A stretch of 64,000 nt of DNA from Candidatus Villigracilis adiacens (GCA_016703605.1 JADJBU010000024.1:1-64000), one strand, 5' to 3'; counted from the first letter of the stretch, positions 24,887 through 33,196 are shown. The notes: a model not told the origin generated them from the letters alone. Translations and numbers: made by a program.

Positions 24887-25641
24887 TGGGCACCTGGATT
24901 TGTCATCTCCGTATCGCGGAAAAACTGCTGCCCCACCTCCCAGAGTTGGATCAGGTCAATTTCACCTTTGGCAATCTCGCGCCTGATTCCGGCATCCCGA
25001 ACGAAGATTGGACGGAATTCGACCCGCCCAAGGAAGTGACGCACTATCTGGAAAAAGGCGAAGGTGAGTGGATGATCCGCGACCTGGATTATTACCGCGA
25101 ACATCTCTCCGGGTTGAATCCGCGGGACGACCTCCCAAAATACAGTTTCCGGCTGGGATATTTCGCCCACCTCTTCTGCGACATCATGTGGTCGAAATAT
25201 ATTCACCACACGACCGTCAACGCCTTCCATGAATTGATCGAAGAGGATAAGGGAAAAGCATGGAAACTCATCAAGAGAGACTGGTACGGACTCGACCAGG
25301 TCTACAACCATGCCCACAGAGAGGGGTTGTTCTGGCAGGTCATTCATCCCACGTCCAACCCGCCTTCGCGCCTGCCGTTCATTCAAGATGCGGCGCTTCA
25401 CCAACAATACGACTACATCCGCAAGTTCTACGGGGAATACGATCCGTACTGGTTCGAGGACAGAAAATATCCCTACCTCAACGAAGCCACCATGAGCCAG
25501 GTTGTGGATGACACCGTCAGCGCGACTTTGCTCATTCTTGAAAAAGTCAAAGAGACCCGCCTCGAAAACCTGCAAAGTTCCACCCAAATTCTTCCGCCCG
25601 AAATCATGCGCCCCCATGAAATGCCCCTCGGCGATGAATAG
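24886..25641 (+). CDS. Zinc-dependent phospholipase C-like protein
   Basis: 251 residues. The opening MGTWICHLRIAEKLL and FGNLAPDSGIPN are characteristic of the phospholipase C/P1-nuclease-like family, with His 7 and Asp as metal ligands. Further conserved His/Asp positions are in FDPPKEVTHYL, RLGYFAHLFCDIMWSKYI and HHTTVNAFHE. It lacks a signal peptide, so the lipase role is uncertain; many homologues are uncharacterised. It overlaps the zinc-finger gene by one base. Confidence 0.82.
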   Translation: MGTWICHLRIAEKLLPHLPELDQVNFTFGNLAPDSGIPNEDWTEFDPPKEVTHYLEKGEGEWMIRDLDYYREHLSGLNPRDDLPKYSFRLGYFAHLFCDIMWSKYIHHTTVNAFHELIEEDKGKAWKLIKRDWYGLDQVYNHAHREGLFWQVIHPTSNPPSRLPFIQDAALHQQYDYIRKFYGEYDPYWFEDRKYPYLNEATMSQVVDDTVSATLLILEKVKETRLENLQSSTQILPPEIMRPHEMPLGDE

Positions 25642-25699
25642 CCGCAACTCTTTTCGCCTGCCTGCGTAAAACAAGCAGACACAACGAAAGGAGCAAACA

Positions 25700-25891
25700 A
25701 TGAACGACACAAAAACCCTCACGCGGAGCAAGTCCAACCGTATGATCGCTGGCGTGTGCGCGGGCTTGGGCGACTACCTCAACATTGACCCCACCGTCAT
25801 CCGCCTGTTGTTCGTGCTGGGATTCTTCACCTTCAACGGCGCCATGCTGATCGTGTATCTCATCATGGCGATCGTCACGCCGGAACAATAG
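25700..25891 (+). CDS. PspC-domain membrane protein
   Basis: 63 residues, essentially one PspC domain: LTRSKSNRMIAGVCAGLGDY, DPTVIRLLFVL, and two hydrophobic stretches ending YLIMAIVTPE. PspC proteins take part in envelope stress sensing. GAAAGGAGCAAACA precedes the ATG as a strong ribosome site. No other psp genes are nearby. Confidence 0.92.
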   Translation: MNDTKTLTRSKSNRMIAGVCAGLGDYLNIDPTVIRLLFVLGFFTFNGAMLIVYLIMAIVTPEQ

Positions 25892-25905
25892 AAACACGTT
25901 GTCAG

Positions 25906-25949
25906 GTTTGCAGGTTTGAACGTTCAAACGTTTAGACCTGCAAACTTTT
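25906..25949. terminator. Imperfect hairpin between convergent pspC and ABC genes
   Basis: GTTTGCAGGTTTGAACGTT pairs imperfectly with AACGTTTAGACCTGCAAAC, then TTTTC. It probably ends the plus-strand transcript. Confidence 0.55.
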
Positions 25950-25959
25950 CAACCCGGTC

Positions 25960-26865
25960 TTATCGTGCCAAAGCGAGGAAGACATCCTCCAGGGTTGGCT
26001 CTCCCCTCTCGATTTTTTCAACCTGAATCTTTTTCCTTCTCAAGAGGCTTTGCAGCGCCTCTTCGCCGACCCGTTGGCTGATGACTCGCAAATGATCCCC
26101 CGCCAAGCCGACGCGTTCGACGCCGTCCAGTTCGCGCAGGGCGTCCAACCCCTGCTCGAGCGGATGCGCAAACACCTCCCAGACATCCCCCTTGATAATG
26201 GACTTCTTCAAATTGGTCGGCGTATCCATCGCCAGTAATTTGCCGTCCCGCATCACGCCCACGCGCTCGCAGTATTCGGCTTCGTCCATGTAATGTGTGG
26301 TGACGAAGACCGTCACGCCGCTTTCGGCGAGTTGATAGATCAAGTCCCAGAAGGCGCGGCGGGCGGTGGGATCAACCCCCGAGGTGGGTTCGTCGAGGAA
26401 GAGTAACTTCGGTTCGTGGACGAGCGCAATCGCCAGTGAAAGCCGCTGACGCCAGCCGGTGGACAGATCCCTTGTCAGCGTGGACTCATGCCCGGAGAGA
26501 CCGACCAGTTCCAACGTCCGCATGATGCGGTCTTTGTCTGTAATCCCATAGACGCCGCCGTAGAAAGTCAAATTTTCGAGCGTGGTCAAATCATCGTAGA
26601 TGGCAAACTTCTGCGACATGTAGCCAACCCGCGCACGGACTTCCTCGCTCTGGCGGACGACATCGTAGCCAAGCACCGTCGCTTCACCTTCGCTGGGCGC
26701 GAGCAGACCGAGCAACATGCGGATGGTGGTGGTCTTGCCCGACCCGTTCGGACCGAGATAACCGACCACCTCGCCCGCGTTGACTTCGAAGTTGATGTGA
26801 TCCACCGCGATGAAATCACCGAAGCGGCGCGTGAGATTTTCGACGTAGATGACTGGCAGGCTCAT
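25960..26865 (-). CDS. ABC transporter ATP-binding protein (canonical NBD of the exporter)
   Basis: 301 residues from the ATG at 26865 (MSLPVIYVENLTRRFGDF). Walker A GPNGSGKTT, signature LSTGWRQRLSLAIAL (a variant of LSGGQ), Walker B LLFLDEPTSG and an intact H-loop TTHYMDEAEYC. The type matches ABC-2/DrrA/YbhF ATPases for drug or lipid export. It is the last gene of a minus-strand operon starting with tetR. Its partner NBD (27465-28574) is atypical, so the two may form an asymmetric pair. Confidence 0.92.
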   Translation of the reverse strand: MSLPVIYVENLTRRFGDFIAVDHINFEVNAGEVVGYLGPNGSGKTTTIRMLLGLLAPSEGEATVLGYDVVRQSEEVRARVGYMSQKFAIYDDLTTLENLTFYGGVYGITDKDRIMRTLELVGLSGHESTLTRDLSTGWRQRLSLAIALVHEPKLLFLDEPTSGVDPTARRAFWDLIYQLAESGVTVFVTTHYMDEAEYCERVGVMRDGKLLAMDTPTNLKKSIIKGDVWEVFAHPLEQGLDALRELDGVERVGLAGDHLRVISQRVGEEALQSLLRRKKIQVEKIERGEPTLEDVFLALAR

Positions 26866-26883
26866 AAAGTATTCTCTCTTGCA

Positions 26884-26964
26884 TGTCATTCTGAGCGGAG
26901 CGAAGAATCTCTAATGTCGTCTTAGAGACCCTTCGTGGCGCTTAAGGCGCCACTCAGGGTGACA
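26884..26964. repeat. 81-bp hairpin repeat (TGTCATTCTGAGCGG type)
   Basis: TGTCATTCTGAGCGGAGCGA on the left pairs partly with GGCGCCACTCAGGGTGACA on the right. The same sequence makes up the core of the MITE at 42679-42809 (42693-42772) and, diverged, of the one at 53300-53567. It lies in the operon between two exporter genes. Confidence 0.7.
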
Positions 26965-26973
26965 TACAGGTAT

Positions 26974-27408
26974 CTATCCCTTTTCCAATACAGTTTTCAG
27001 CCGCGCAAGGTTTTCTTCCATCATGGATTTGACGCGTCCCGCGAGCACGCCTTCGGCGAGTTTGAAAAGTCCGCCGGGATTGCCCTGCGCGTTGAGGTTG
27101 ATCTTCGTGCCTGTGCCGACGGTTTTGAACGAGAGCGTGATGTTGACCTGCATCGGTCCGGCGTTGATTTGAAAACCGCATTTGGTGTCGGGTTCGTAGG
27201 CGGTGATCTGCATCTCGCCTTCGATACGGCGTCCCATCATTTCGCCGACGCTTTTGAATTTTGTGCCAACACCCACCGCGCCGGGCGTGACCTGTTCGAG
27301 ACTGACGACGGCGGAATTCCATTTGGACATGTTGCCGGGGTTGGCAACGAAGGCGAAGACATCCTTTTGGGGTCGGTCAATCAATGCGCTGAAATCGAGG
27401 TTGATCAT
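26974..27408 (-). CDS. SRPBCC (START-like) family protein in the exporter operon
   Basis: 144 residues from the ATG at 27408, preceded by AAAAGGAACCAACC. The opening FSALIDRPQKDVFAFVANP and the following NMSKWNS are the typical polyketide-cyclase/START-like pattern, and FKTVGTGTKINLNAQGNP is the mid-domain beta-strand pair. The fold makes a hydrophobic pocket. Its position between the two ATPase genes of an exporter suggests it could bind the exported hydrophobic compound, but this is inference. Confidence 0.85.
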   Translation of the reverse strand: MINLDFSALIDRPQKDVFAFVANPGNMSKWNSAVVSLEQVTPGAVGVGTKFKSVGEMMGRRIEGEMQITAYEPDTKCGFQINAGPMQVNITLSFKTVGTGTKINLNAQGNPGGLFKLAEGVLAGRVKSMMEENLARLKTVLEKG

Positions 27409-27464
27409 GGTTGGTTCCTTTTGTGCATACGGTTGCAATACCTGTTTGCGTTAGAGAACGCAAA

Positions 27465-28574
27465 CTACGCAGAATATTCGCGATCAGACAATGCAATGAA
27501 CACATCTTCGAGCGCGGGCGGCACGGAGCGGAGTTCGTCCACATGCCCGCCAGCCTGTTTGATCCCGGTCTTCAGGCGTTTCAAGACCGCCTTCGACTTC
27601 CCTTCGCCAACGCGGATGTGCAAGCGGTCGCCAAAGGCTTGCACGTCTTCGACATCCGCATCCGCGTGGGCGACGTGACGCAGGGTCTTGAGCGGAGAGC
27701 CGCGCAGTTCCAGCACGCGCCCATTCAGCCGCGCCCGCAAATTGGACGGCGTATCTTCGGCGATGATCTGTCCGTTCTTCATGAAGCCCACGCGATGACA
27801 GCGCGAGGCTTCGTCCATGTAGGGGGTGGAGATGATGACGGAGACGGAGGGTGGAGATTGGTGATTGGTAATTGGAGATTGGTAATTGGTAATTGGGAAT
27901 TGGGAATTGGGGTGTGTTGCGTGTTCCGTATTTACCTGTGTACCTGTGTACGTGTCTACTTGTTTACTTGTATACCCGTCTACCTGTTTACCTGTGTGCA
28001 TCTCTACCTGTTTACCTGCCTGCCCAACCAACTTGATCACCAATTGCCAGAAATCCTGACGGGTGACCGGGTCAACGCCGGTGGTGGGTTCATCGAGAAG
28101 CAGCAGACGCGGACGATTAACCAGCGCGGAGGCGAGTCCGAGTTTCTGCTTCATGCCGCCGGAGAGTTGACCGGCGCGGCGGTCTTTGAACTTCTCCAAG
28201 CCGACGAATTCCAAAATTTCCATTGAGCGCGGCAGCCACTCGGAGGAGGAAAGTCCGCGCACCTCGGCGAAGAAGCGGATGTTCTCCAACACGGTCAAGT
28301 CTTCGTACATCGAGAATCGTTGGGAAAGATAACCGATTGCGGATCGCGCCTGATCGGTCTGCTTCAACACGTCAAAGCCGCAGATTTCGATGGAGCCGCG
28401 GCTCGGCTTCAACGCGCCGACCAGCAGACGCATGGTCGTCGTCTTCCCCGCGCCGTCCGAGCCGACGAGTCCGTAGATTTCGCCGGGCGCGACGCGGAGC
28501 GAGACTCCATTCACGGCTTGGGTGTCGCCGAAATATTTTTTCAATCCAGCGGCGTGTACTAAATATTCTGTCAT
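27465..28574 (-). CDS. ABC transporter ATP-binding protein with repeat-derived insertion
   Basis: 369 residues from the ATG at 28574. Walker A GSDGAGKTT, signature LSGGMKQKLGLASAL and Walker B LLLLDEPTTGVDP are intact. The H-loop His is replaced (VIISTPYMDEASRC), so it resembles the first NBD of YbhF-type proteins. Between Walker B and the H-loop, residues about 185-241 are encoded by tandem 7-8-bp repeats (27853-28020) and read as repeats of GKQVD.YT and PITNYQSP. This ~55-residue Gln/Thr-rich segment is absent from the normal fold. The frame stays open. Confidence 0.9.
   Translation of the reverse strand: MTEYLVHAAGLKKYFGDTQAVNGVSLRVAPGEIYGLVGSDGAGKTTTMRLLVGALKPSRGSIEICGFDVLKQTDQARSAIGYLSQRFSMYEDLTVLENIRFFAEVRGLSSSEWLPRSMEILEFVGLEKFKDRRAGQLSGGMKQKLGLASALVNRPRLLLLDEPTTGVDPVTRQDFWQLVIKLVGQAGKQVEMHTGKQVDGYTSKQVDTYTGTQVNTEHATHPNSQFPITNYQSPITNHQSPPSVSVIISTPYMDEASRCHRVGFMKNGQIIAEDTPSNLRARLNGRVLELRGSPLKTLRHVAHADADVEDVQAFGDRLHIRVGEGKSKAVLKRLKTGIKQAGGHVDELRSVPPALEDVFIALSDREYSA
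27853..28020. repeat. In-frame tandem short repeats (ATTGGTA-type and 8-bp TACCTGTN-type)
   Basis: 27853-27912 is built of ATTGG(T/G)A(A) units. 27931-28020 is about eleven 8-bp units close to ACCTGTNT (ACCTGTGT, ACGTGTCT, ACTTGTTT, ACCCGTCT...). Both lie inside the ABC ATPase gene. The same 8-bp units appear at 46395-46512 and 55047-55066. Confidence 0.85.
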
Positions 28575-28584
28575 AAATTCTCTG

Positions 28585-28608
28585 TCAAAGGTCAAAAGTC
28601 GAAGGTCG
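28585..28608. repeat. GGTCAAA-type repeat, left arm beside the four-helix gene
   Basis: TCAAAGGTCAAAAGTCGAAG faces the inverted arm TTGACCTTTGACCTTTGAC at about 29028-29047 on the other side of the four-helix-bundle gene. A compact hairpin of the same units lies at 61139-61184. Confidence 0.6.
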
Positions 28609-28615
28609 GGAAATA

Positions 28616-29026
28616 TCAGACGATATACTCTGTTTCATCGTCGGAAACGCGTCTTTGACGCGGATGGGCTTCAAGATATTTGATGAAGTTAGCAATTTGA
28701 CGAGAACAAGTCTGAGCCAGCGAAAAGGCTTCATTGAATTGTTTTTCCGTAATGTAGTTCTGGTCCAGGGCAATATAAAGTTGCGCTCTTACTTCGCCAG
28801 CAGAAGCGCGCGCCATGCCAAGAAAGTTGACAAATTGAACATCTGTACGACTTTCAAAACCTTCTGCAGTATTACTCATTATAGAAATACTCGCCCTGCG
28901 AATCTGGTCACGTAAGCCAAAGTCTCGATTGAATACTGGTAGGTTTGTCAGAGCATAGACAGCATTCGTTAGCTGTCGTGCAGTCTTCCAAGCCTCTATA
29001 TCTTCAAAACGATTAATTCCTGCCAT
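28616..29026 (-). CDS. Four-helix-bundle protein (23S rRNA intervening-sequence family)
   Basis: 136 residues. The opening RFEDIEAWKTARQLTNAVY and the following RDFGLRDQIRRASISIMSN-TAEGF are the hallmark of the S23/IVP four-helix-bundle family, first known from ORFs in 23S rRNA intervening sequences and also related to Avd of diversity-generating retroelements. There is no rRNA or retroelement here. The gene sits between the ATPase and HlyD genes of an exporter operon and is flanked by inverted GGTCAAA repeats, so it looks like a later insertion. Confidence 0.9.
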   Translation of the reverse strand: MAGINRFEDIEAWKTARQLTNAVYALTNLPVFNRDFGLRDQIRRASISIMSNTAEGFESRTDVQFVNFLGMARASAGEVRAQLYIALDQNYITEKQFNEAFSLAQTCSRQIANFIKYLEAHPRQRRVSDDETEYIV

Positions 29027-29055
29027 ATTGACCTTTGACCTTTGACTTTAGACTC

Positions 29056-30357
29056 TTATTTGAAAACAACATCCGCGGGCATCCCGATCTTCAACATCCC
29101 ATCCGGGTCTTGCACGCTCAACTTGATGGCAAAGACGGTGGAACTGCGTCCTTCAACCGTTTGCACATTGCGCGGGGTGAACTCGGCTTTGTCGGCGATC
29201 TGAATGACGGTCGCGTTGAAGGTCGCATCAGGGAAGGAGTCCACGGTCAGGGTGGCGGTTTGTCCGAGCGAAATCTCGCCGTAGCGGTTCTCAGGGATGT
29301 AGACCGTGATGGTCAGTTCGTTGAGGTTGCCAATCGTCAGCGTCGTCGCGCCGGGCTGGACGAATTCCCCCGGCTCGACATTACGGGTGAGAATGACTCC
29401 GTCCATTGGGGCTTTGACTTCGAGTTTGGCGATCTGCGCATCAATCAGGGCGAGGCTTGCTTCTGCTTGAGCGAGCGCGGACTTCGCCTTGTCCAATTCC
29501 TTCGCGGCGGCGATGACGGCTGGAGAGTCCGCGCCGGTTTGCAGGGTCAGCAGGCGGGCATAGGCGGCGTCGTAACGCTGCCGGGCAACGAGGACTTGTC
29601 CGCGCGCGTATTCGACATCTTCGGCTTCGTCGCTGTTCATCAGGTCGTTGTAGGCTTCTTCGGCGTCTTCGAGTTCGGTCAACGCTTCGTCGTAATAATC
29701 CTGCGCGGCTTCGCTCAGACCGCCGCTGTCCGACGCATTGGACGCCTGATCCTTGACCTGCTCGGCGATCACAAACGCGGCGCGGGCATCGGCAAGGTCC
29801 TGTTCGGCTTGGAGAAAGTCGGAGTTCTTCAAGTCGGTGATGACCTGATCGAGATTCGCATTGGCATCGTCAATGGCGGCTTGGGCGGCGTCCAGTTCGG
29901 CTTGGGCGGCGGCGACTTGTTGATCCTGCTCGATGTACCAGTTGGGCTGGTCGAATTCGCCGGGCGCGGATGCCTGCCAGTCTTTGGAGCGCTGCGCGGC
30001 TTGCGCGGCGAGAGCGGACTCGAGAGTCTGGTCGTATTTGAGTTGGGCGGCGGCAAGGGTGGCAGTGGCAGAGTCGACTGCGGCGGAGGAAACGGCTCGT
30101 TGGGCAGCCAGCAGGCTCGGGTCCAGGCGAAGAAGCGGGGTATTCATCGAAACAGACTGCCCTTCTTCGACGAGGACCTCGGTCACTTTTCCGGCAACTT
30201 CCGGCGCGATGTTGACCTGCGTCGCTTCGATGGCGCCGGAGGCGGTCAGGGCGGTTGCGTCGGTTCCCGCCGTTTGCGTGACGATAAAGTAGGCGCTCAA
30301 GGCAATGAGCAAAAGGACGATGACGATTGCAGGGATGGGCGGACGTTTGTGGTTCAT
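29056..30357 (-). CDS. HlyD-family membrane fusion/adaptor protein
   Basis: 433 residues. One N-terminal transmembrane helix (about 8-26, IPAIVIVLLLIALSAYFIV), then split biotinyl-lipoyl-like halves (ASGAIEATQVNIAPEVAGKV and VKAPMDGVILTRNVEPGEFV) on either side of a long Ala/Gln/Asp-rich coiled coil (about 80-300), then a beta-barrel end (ITVYIPENRYGEISLGQ). The hairpin is unusually long. It links the ABC-2 exporter to the outer envelope. The gene lies 74 bp downstream of the permease gene. Confidence 0.93.
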   Translation of the reverse strand: MNHKRPPIPAIVIVLLLIALSAYFIVTQTAGTDATALTASGAIEATQVNIAPEVAGKVTEVLVEEGQSVSMNTPLLRLDPSLLAAQRAVSSAAVDSATATLAAAQLKYDQTLESALAAQAAQRSKDWQASAPGEFDQPNWYIEQDQQVAAAQAELDAAQAAIDDANANLDQVITDLKNSDFLQAEQDLADARAAFVIAEQVKDQASNASDSGGLSEAAQDYYDEALTELEDAEEAYNDLMNSDEAEDVEYARGQVLVARQRYDAAYARLLTLQTGADSPAVIAAAKELDKAKSALAQAEASLALIDAQIAKLEVKAPMDGVILTRNVEPGEFVQPGATTLTIGNLNELTITVYIPENRYGEISLGQTATLTVDSFPDATFNATVIQIADKAEFTPRNVQTVEGRSSTVFAIKLSVQDPDGMLKIGMPADVVFK

Positions 30358-30431
30358 GGAAATCTCCTTAATTTGCGGGTAGGTCGCGCTCTCTGGCGCA
30401 ACATGCGCGGCGTTAGAGAACGCCTCCTACG

Positions 30432-31559
30432 CTAATCTAATCGTTTTCTAAATCTCAGCGCGGCGGCAGCCATGATGCCGACGGCGAAGAGAGTCATGGC
30501 GATGACATCGAACTGGATCATGTCGAGACCGACGCCTTTGAGCAGCAGCGAACGGATGATGACAAGGTAATAACGCAGGGGCATCAGGTATGAAAGCCAG
30601 CGCAGGACGACGGGCATGGCTTCGAGCGGAAAGAAAAAGCCGGAAAGAAAAATGCTCGGCAGGAGGGTCATCCAAACCGTGAGCATGGCTTCCTGCTGGG
30701 TGTTGGCGATGGTGGAGGCGAACAGACCGATGCCCAAACCGGTGGTGAGAAAGACAATGGACAAAATAAGAATCAACCCCAAGTCGCCGCGGATGGGCAT
30801 CCCGAACCACCAATGCCCCACCGCCAGCACTTCGATGGTGTTGAAAAATCCGAGGATGACATACGGCATGAGTTTGCCGACGATCAACTCCCATGAACGG
30901 ATGGGCGTGACGATGAGCTGCTCGATGGTTCCGCGTTCGCGTTCGCGCACAACCGAACTGGCGGTGAGGATGGCGGCAATGGCGTAAAGGATCATACCGA
31001 TCACCCCGGGAATCATGAAGTGCGCGCTGATCATATCGGGGTTGTACCAGACGGTGGTGCGCACCTCGACAGGCGGCTTGACGCGCATGTTCGTGCCCGT
31101 GCGCGCAAATTTTTCGGCAAGGATCTCAGTGGCATGTGACTGGCTGATGAGCTGCGCCGCCGAAAGCGCTGTGGATGCGCTGGTCGGGTCGGAGCCGTCG
31201 AGGATGAAGGCGACCTGGGCATTGCCGTCGCTGACTCGCTGGGCGTAATCCGGCGGGATGATGACAGCGGCTCGCGCCTCTCCGCGTGAGATGAGGTCTT
31301 CTATTTCTGATTCCGATTCCACGCTGAAGGCGATCTTGAAATAATCCGCGGCGCGATAGGCATCCAGCAGGGCGCGCGATTCGGGGCTGCGGCTGCGGTC
31401 CAGCACGGCGAGCGGAATATTTCGCACGTCGTTGGTGGCGGAATAGCCGAGCAGGAACAACTGCATGATGGGGATGACGAGGATCATTGCCAGCGTGCGC
31501 ACATCGCGGAAGATCTGGATGAATTCCTTGCGAATGATGGACATTAAACGTGTGTTCAT
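30432..31559 (-). CDS. ABC-2 type permease (YhhJ/YbhR-like)
   Basis: 375 residues. The opening MSIIRKEFIQIFRDVRTLAM is the typical ABC-2 start; helix 1 is followed by an extracytoplasmic domain of ~150 residues (ESRALLDAYRAADYFKIAFS) and then five helices with the ABC-2 signature (RERERGTIEQLIVTPIRSWE). It forms the membrane pore with the two ATPases and HlyD. Only one permease gene is present, so it probably acts as a homodimer with two unlike ATPases. Confidence 0.93.
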   Translation of the reverse strand: MNTRLMSIIRKEFIQIFRDVRTLAMILVIPIMQLFLLGYSATNDVRNIPLAVLDRSRSPESRALLDAYRAADYFKIAFSVESESEIEDLISRGEARAAVIIPPDYAQRVSDGNAQVAFILDGSDPTSASTALSAAQLISQSHATEILAEKFARTGTNMRVKPPVEVRTTVWYNPDMISAHFMIPGVIGMILYAIAAILTASSVVRERERGTIEQLIVTPIRSWELIVGKLMPYVILGFFNTIEVLAVGHWWFGMPIRGDLGLILILSIVFLTTGLGIGLFASTIANTQQEAMLTVWMTLLPSIFLSGFFFPLEAMPVVLRWLSYLMPLRYYLVIIRSLLLKGVGLDMIQFDVIAMTLFAVGIMAAAALRFRKRLD

Positions 31560-31613
31560 AAGGTCTCCATTGCGGAAGGATGAAATCTACATTCATCCTT
31601 CCGCCTTGATCTT

Positions 31614-32231
31614 TCATCCTTGAGTTTCGAGAATGCCGTGCATATAAATATCCACATAGGCATCCAGGGTGTTTTTGGGCATTACATTTTTCAGGATGGA
31701 TTTTGAGATGATGATTTCAGTGATCATATAAGACAGAACCATGCCGATGAAGGAGCGCATCAGGATGACGGGATGCGTCACGCGCAGTTCCTTCCTTGTT
31801 TTGACGATCTTTTCAAACACGGGCAGTATGTTTGGGGCGATCTCCTTGATCAACGCCGCGCCATGCACGCCATTGAACTCCGCGATCTCGATCAACATCA
31901 GTTTGATGTAATACGGCTGGGAGGTCAGTTCATGGATGACGATGCGGGTGGCGCTGCCGAGGAATTCCTCCAGCGTTTCCCCTTCCGCCTGCTGGATGAG
32001 GGGAAGAATCTTTTTATAGGGATGTTTGTCCACGACGATGGCTTCGAATATCTCGTCCTTGCTTTTGAAGTGGTTGTAGATGCCGCCCAGCGCCAGCCCC
32101 GCCCGCTCCGCGATCTGCCGCATGGACGTGGCGTGGTAGCCGTGCTCCATGAACAGTTCGATGGCGGCATCTTCGATTGCAAGGCGCGTCACTTCGCCCT
32201 TCTTCGGCGTATCCTTCAGTTTGGCGGGCAT
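31614..32231 (-). CDS. TetR-family repressor of the exporter operon
   Basis: 205 residues. The N-terminal helix-turn-helix is classic: AIEDAAIELFMEHGYHATSM, RQIAERAGLALGGIYNHF, KSKDEIFEAI. GAAAGGAATCC precedes the ATG. It is the first gene of the exporter operon and has a palindrome 20-40 bp upstream of its start, so it most likely represses itself and the exporter until a toxic or signal compound binds. Confidence 0.93.
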   Translation of the reverse strand: MPAKLKDTPKKGEVTRLAIEDAAIELFMEHGYHATSMRQIAERAGLALGGIYNHFKSKDEIFEAIVVDKHPYKKILPLIQQAEGETLEEFLGSATRIVIHELTSQPYYIKLMLIEIAEFNGVHGAALIKEIAPNILPVFEKIVKTRKELRVTHPVILMRSFIGMVLSYMITEIIISKSILKNVMPKNTLDAYVDIYMHGILETQG

Positions 32232-32245
32232 GGATTCCTTTCAAT

Positions 32246-32270
32246 AAAAATGAACGAACGTTCGTTTTTA
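32246..32270. promoter_or_regulatory. Probable TetR operator
   Basis: AACGAACGTTCGTT (32253-32266) is a perfect 14-bp palindrome within near-symmetric A/T flanks. It lies directly upstream of the tetR start. Confidence 0.8.
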
Positions 32271-32456
32271 TTTTACAGAAACGGGCGGTTTTGTCAAGGA
32301 TGGATTTTCAGGAGATTCCACTAACCTGTCAGCGTATGCATCCGGCGCTGGAAAGCACATCATCAGACGCCCAATTTCTGAGAAGTTGACATCATTTCTA
32401 TTCCACCGTAAAATTTGAAAAATCAGGAAATCAGATTCAAAGAAAGCGAGAGATAA

Positions 32457-32678
32457 ATGTCTGAATTCTTACAAGTCCGAAGCAATGGGCAGATTACCCT
32501 GCCCGCTCCCACACGCCGGAAGGCAAAGTTGAACGAGGGTGACTTGCTTGAGGTCGTGGTTGAGGAAGATGGAACAATTCGTTTGATTCCCAAAATCCCT
32601 GTAGATCGCGCCCTGGCAGAAAAATATCAACTCAATGATGTCAATTGGGCAATGGAACAAAAAAGCAAAGGGAAATGA
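32457..32678 (+). CDS. AbrB/MazE-like antitoxin
   Basis: 73 residues with the swapped-hairpin AbrB pattern FLQVRSNGQITLPAPTRRKA and KLNEGDLLEVVVEEDGTIRL. AAAGAAAGCGAGAGATAA precedes the start. The stop overlaps the PIN gene start by 4 bp (ATGA), the usual coupling in toxin-antitoxin pairs. It should bind its own promoter and neutralise the PIN protein. Confidence 0.87.
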   Translation: MSEFLQVRSNGQITLPAPTRRKAKLNEGDLLEVVVEEDGTIRLIPKIPVDRALAEKYQLNDVNWAMEQKSKGK

Positions 32679-33172
32679 AGCGGATTGTCGTGTGCGACAC
32701 GGGTCCGCTTTTGCATCTAAGCGAGGCAGGCGCGGTCCACTTGCTGGCGGAAATGGGCAATGTGTATGTCCCTCCACTCGTGGCGGTCGAGTTCAAAGTC
32801 AATTCACAAGGTTGGAATTTGCCCCACTGGGTAACGGAAGTTGGACTGGACAGGCACATCAGAGAAAAAGCAGAAAGTTGGGTGCAAACAAATCAGGTTG
32901 ATGGTGGGGAAGCCGAAGCAATAGGTTTGGTATTGCAGATTCGCGCCAATTGGTTACTGACAGATGATGCCAAGGCGCGCCAGTTTGCTGAATCTTTGGG
33001 GCTGGAAGTTCACGGGTCGGTTGGCGTCCTTTTATGGAATGTGGCAACAGGACATATTGACGACAAGCGGACTGCGCATCAACTATTGAACGATCTTGCC
33101 AAATCGTCTTTATGGGTTTCTGAACGGGTGGTCAACGCGGCACGAAAAGCAATTGATAGTTTATTTGACTAG
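32675..33172 (+). CDS. PIN-like nuclease toxin (DUF3368 type)
   Basis: 165 residues from the ATG at 32675. The PIN acidic residues are visible: VVCDTGPLLHLSE (Asp 8), VAVEFK, DGGEAEAIGL (Glu) and WLLTDDAKAR (Asp pair). The family is DUF3368, predicted RNases. It overlaps the AbrB-like gene and should be translated with it. The RNA target is unknown. Confidence 0.87.
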   Translation: MKRIVVCDTGPLLHLSEAGAVHLLAEMGNVYVPPLVAVEFKVNSQGWNLPHWVTEVGLDRHIREKAESWVQTNQVDGGEAEAIGLVLQIRANWLLTDDAKARQFAESLGLEVHGSVGVLLWNVATGHIDDKRTAHQLLNDLAKSSLWVSERVVNAARKAIDSLFD

Positions 33173-33196
33173 AATCGGCTGAATTCCAACAAAAAG

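Noticed and set aside
27931..28020. Possible CRISPR array
   Set aside because: Units are 8 bp with no unique spacers and lie within a coding frame; no cas genes are present.
28616..29026. Avd subunit of a diversity-generating retroelement
   Set aside because: The fold family is right, but there is no reverse transcriptase, template or variable repeat nearby.
29035..30435. 466-codon plus-strand ORF
   Set aside because: It is antisense to the HlyD gene, which has clear domains; the plus frame has no recognisable motif and is Gly/Arg rich as expected for a shadow in high-GC DNA.
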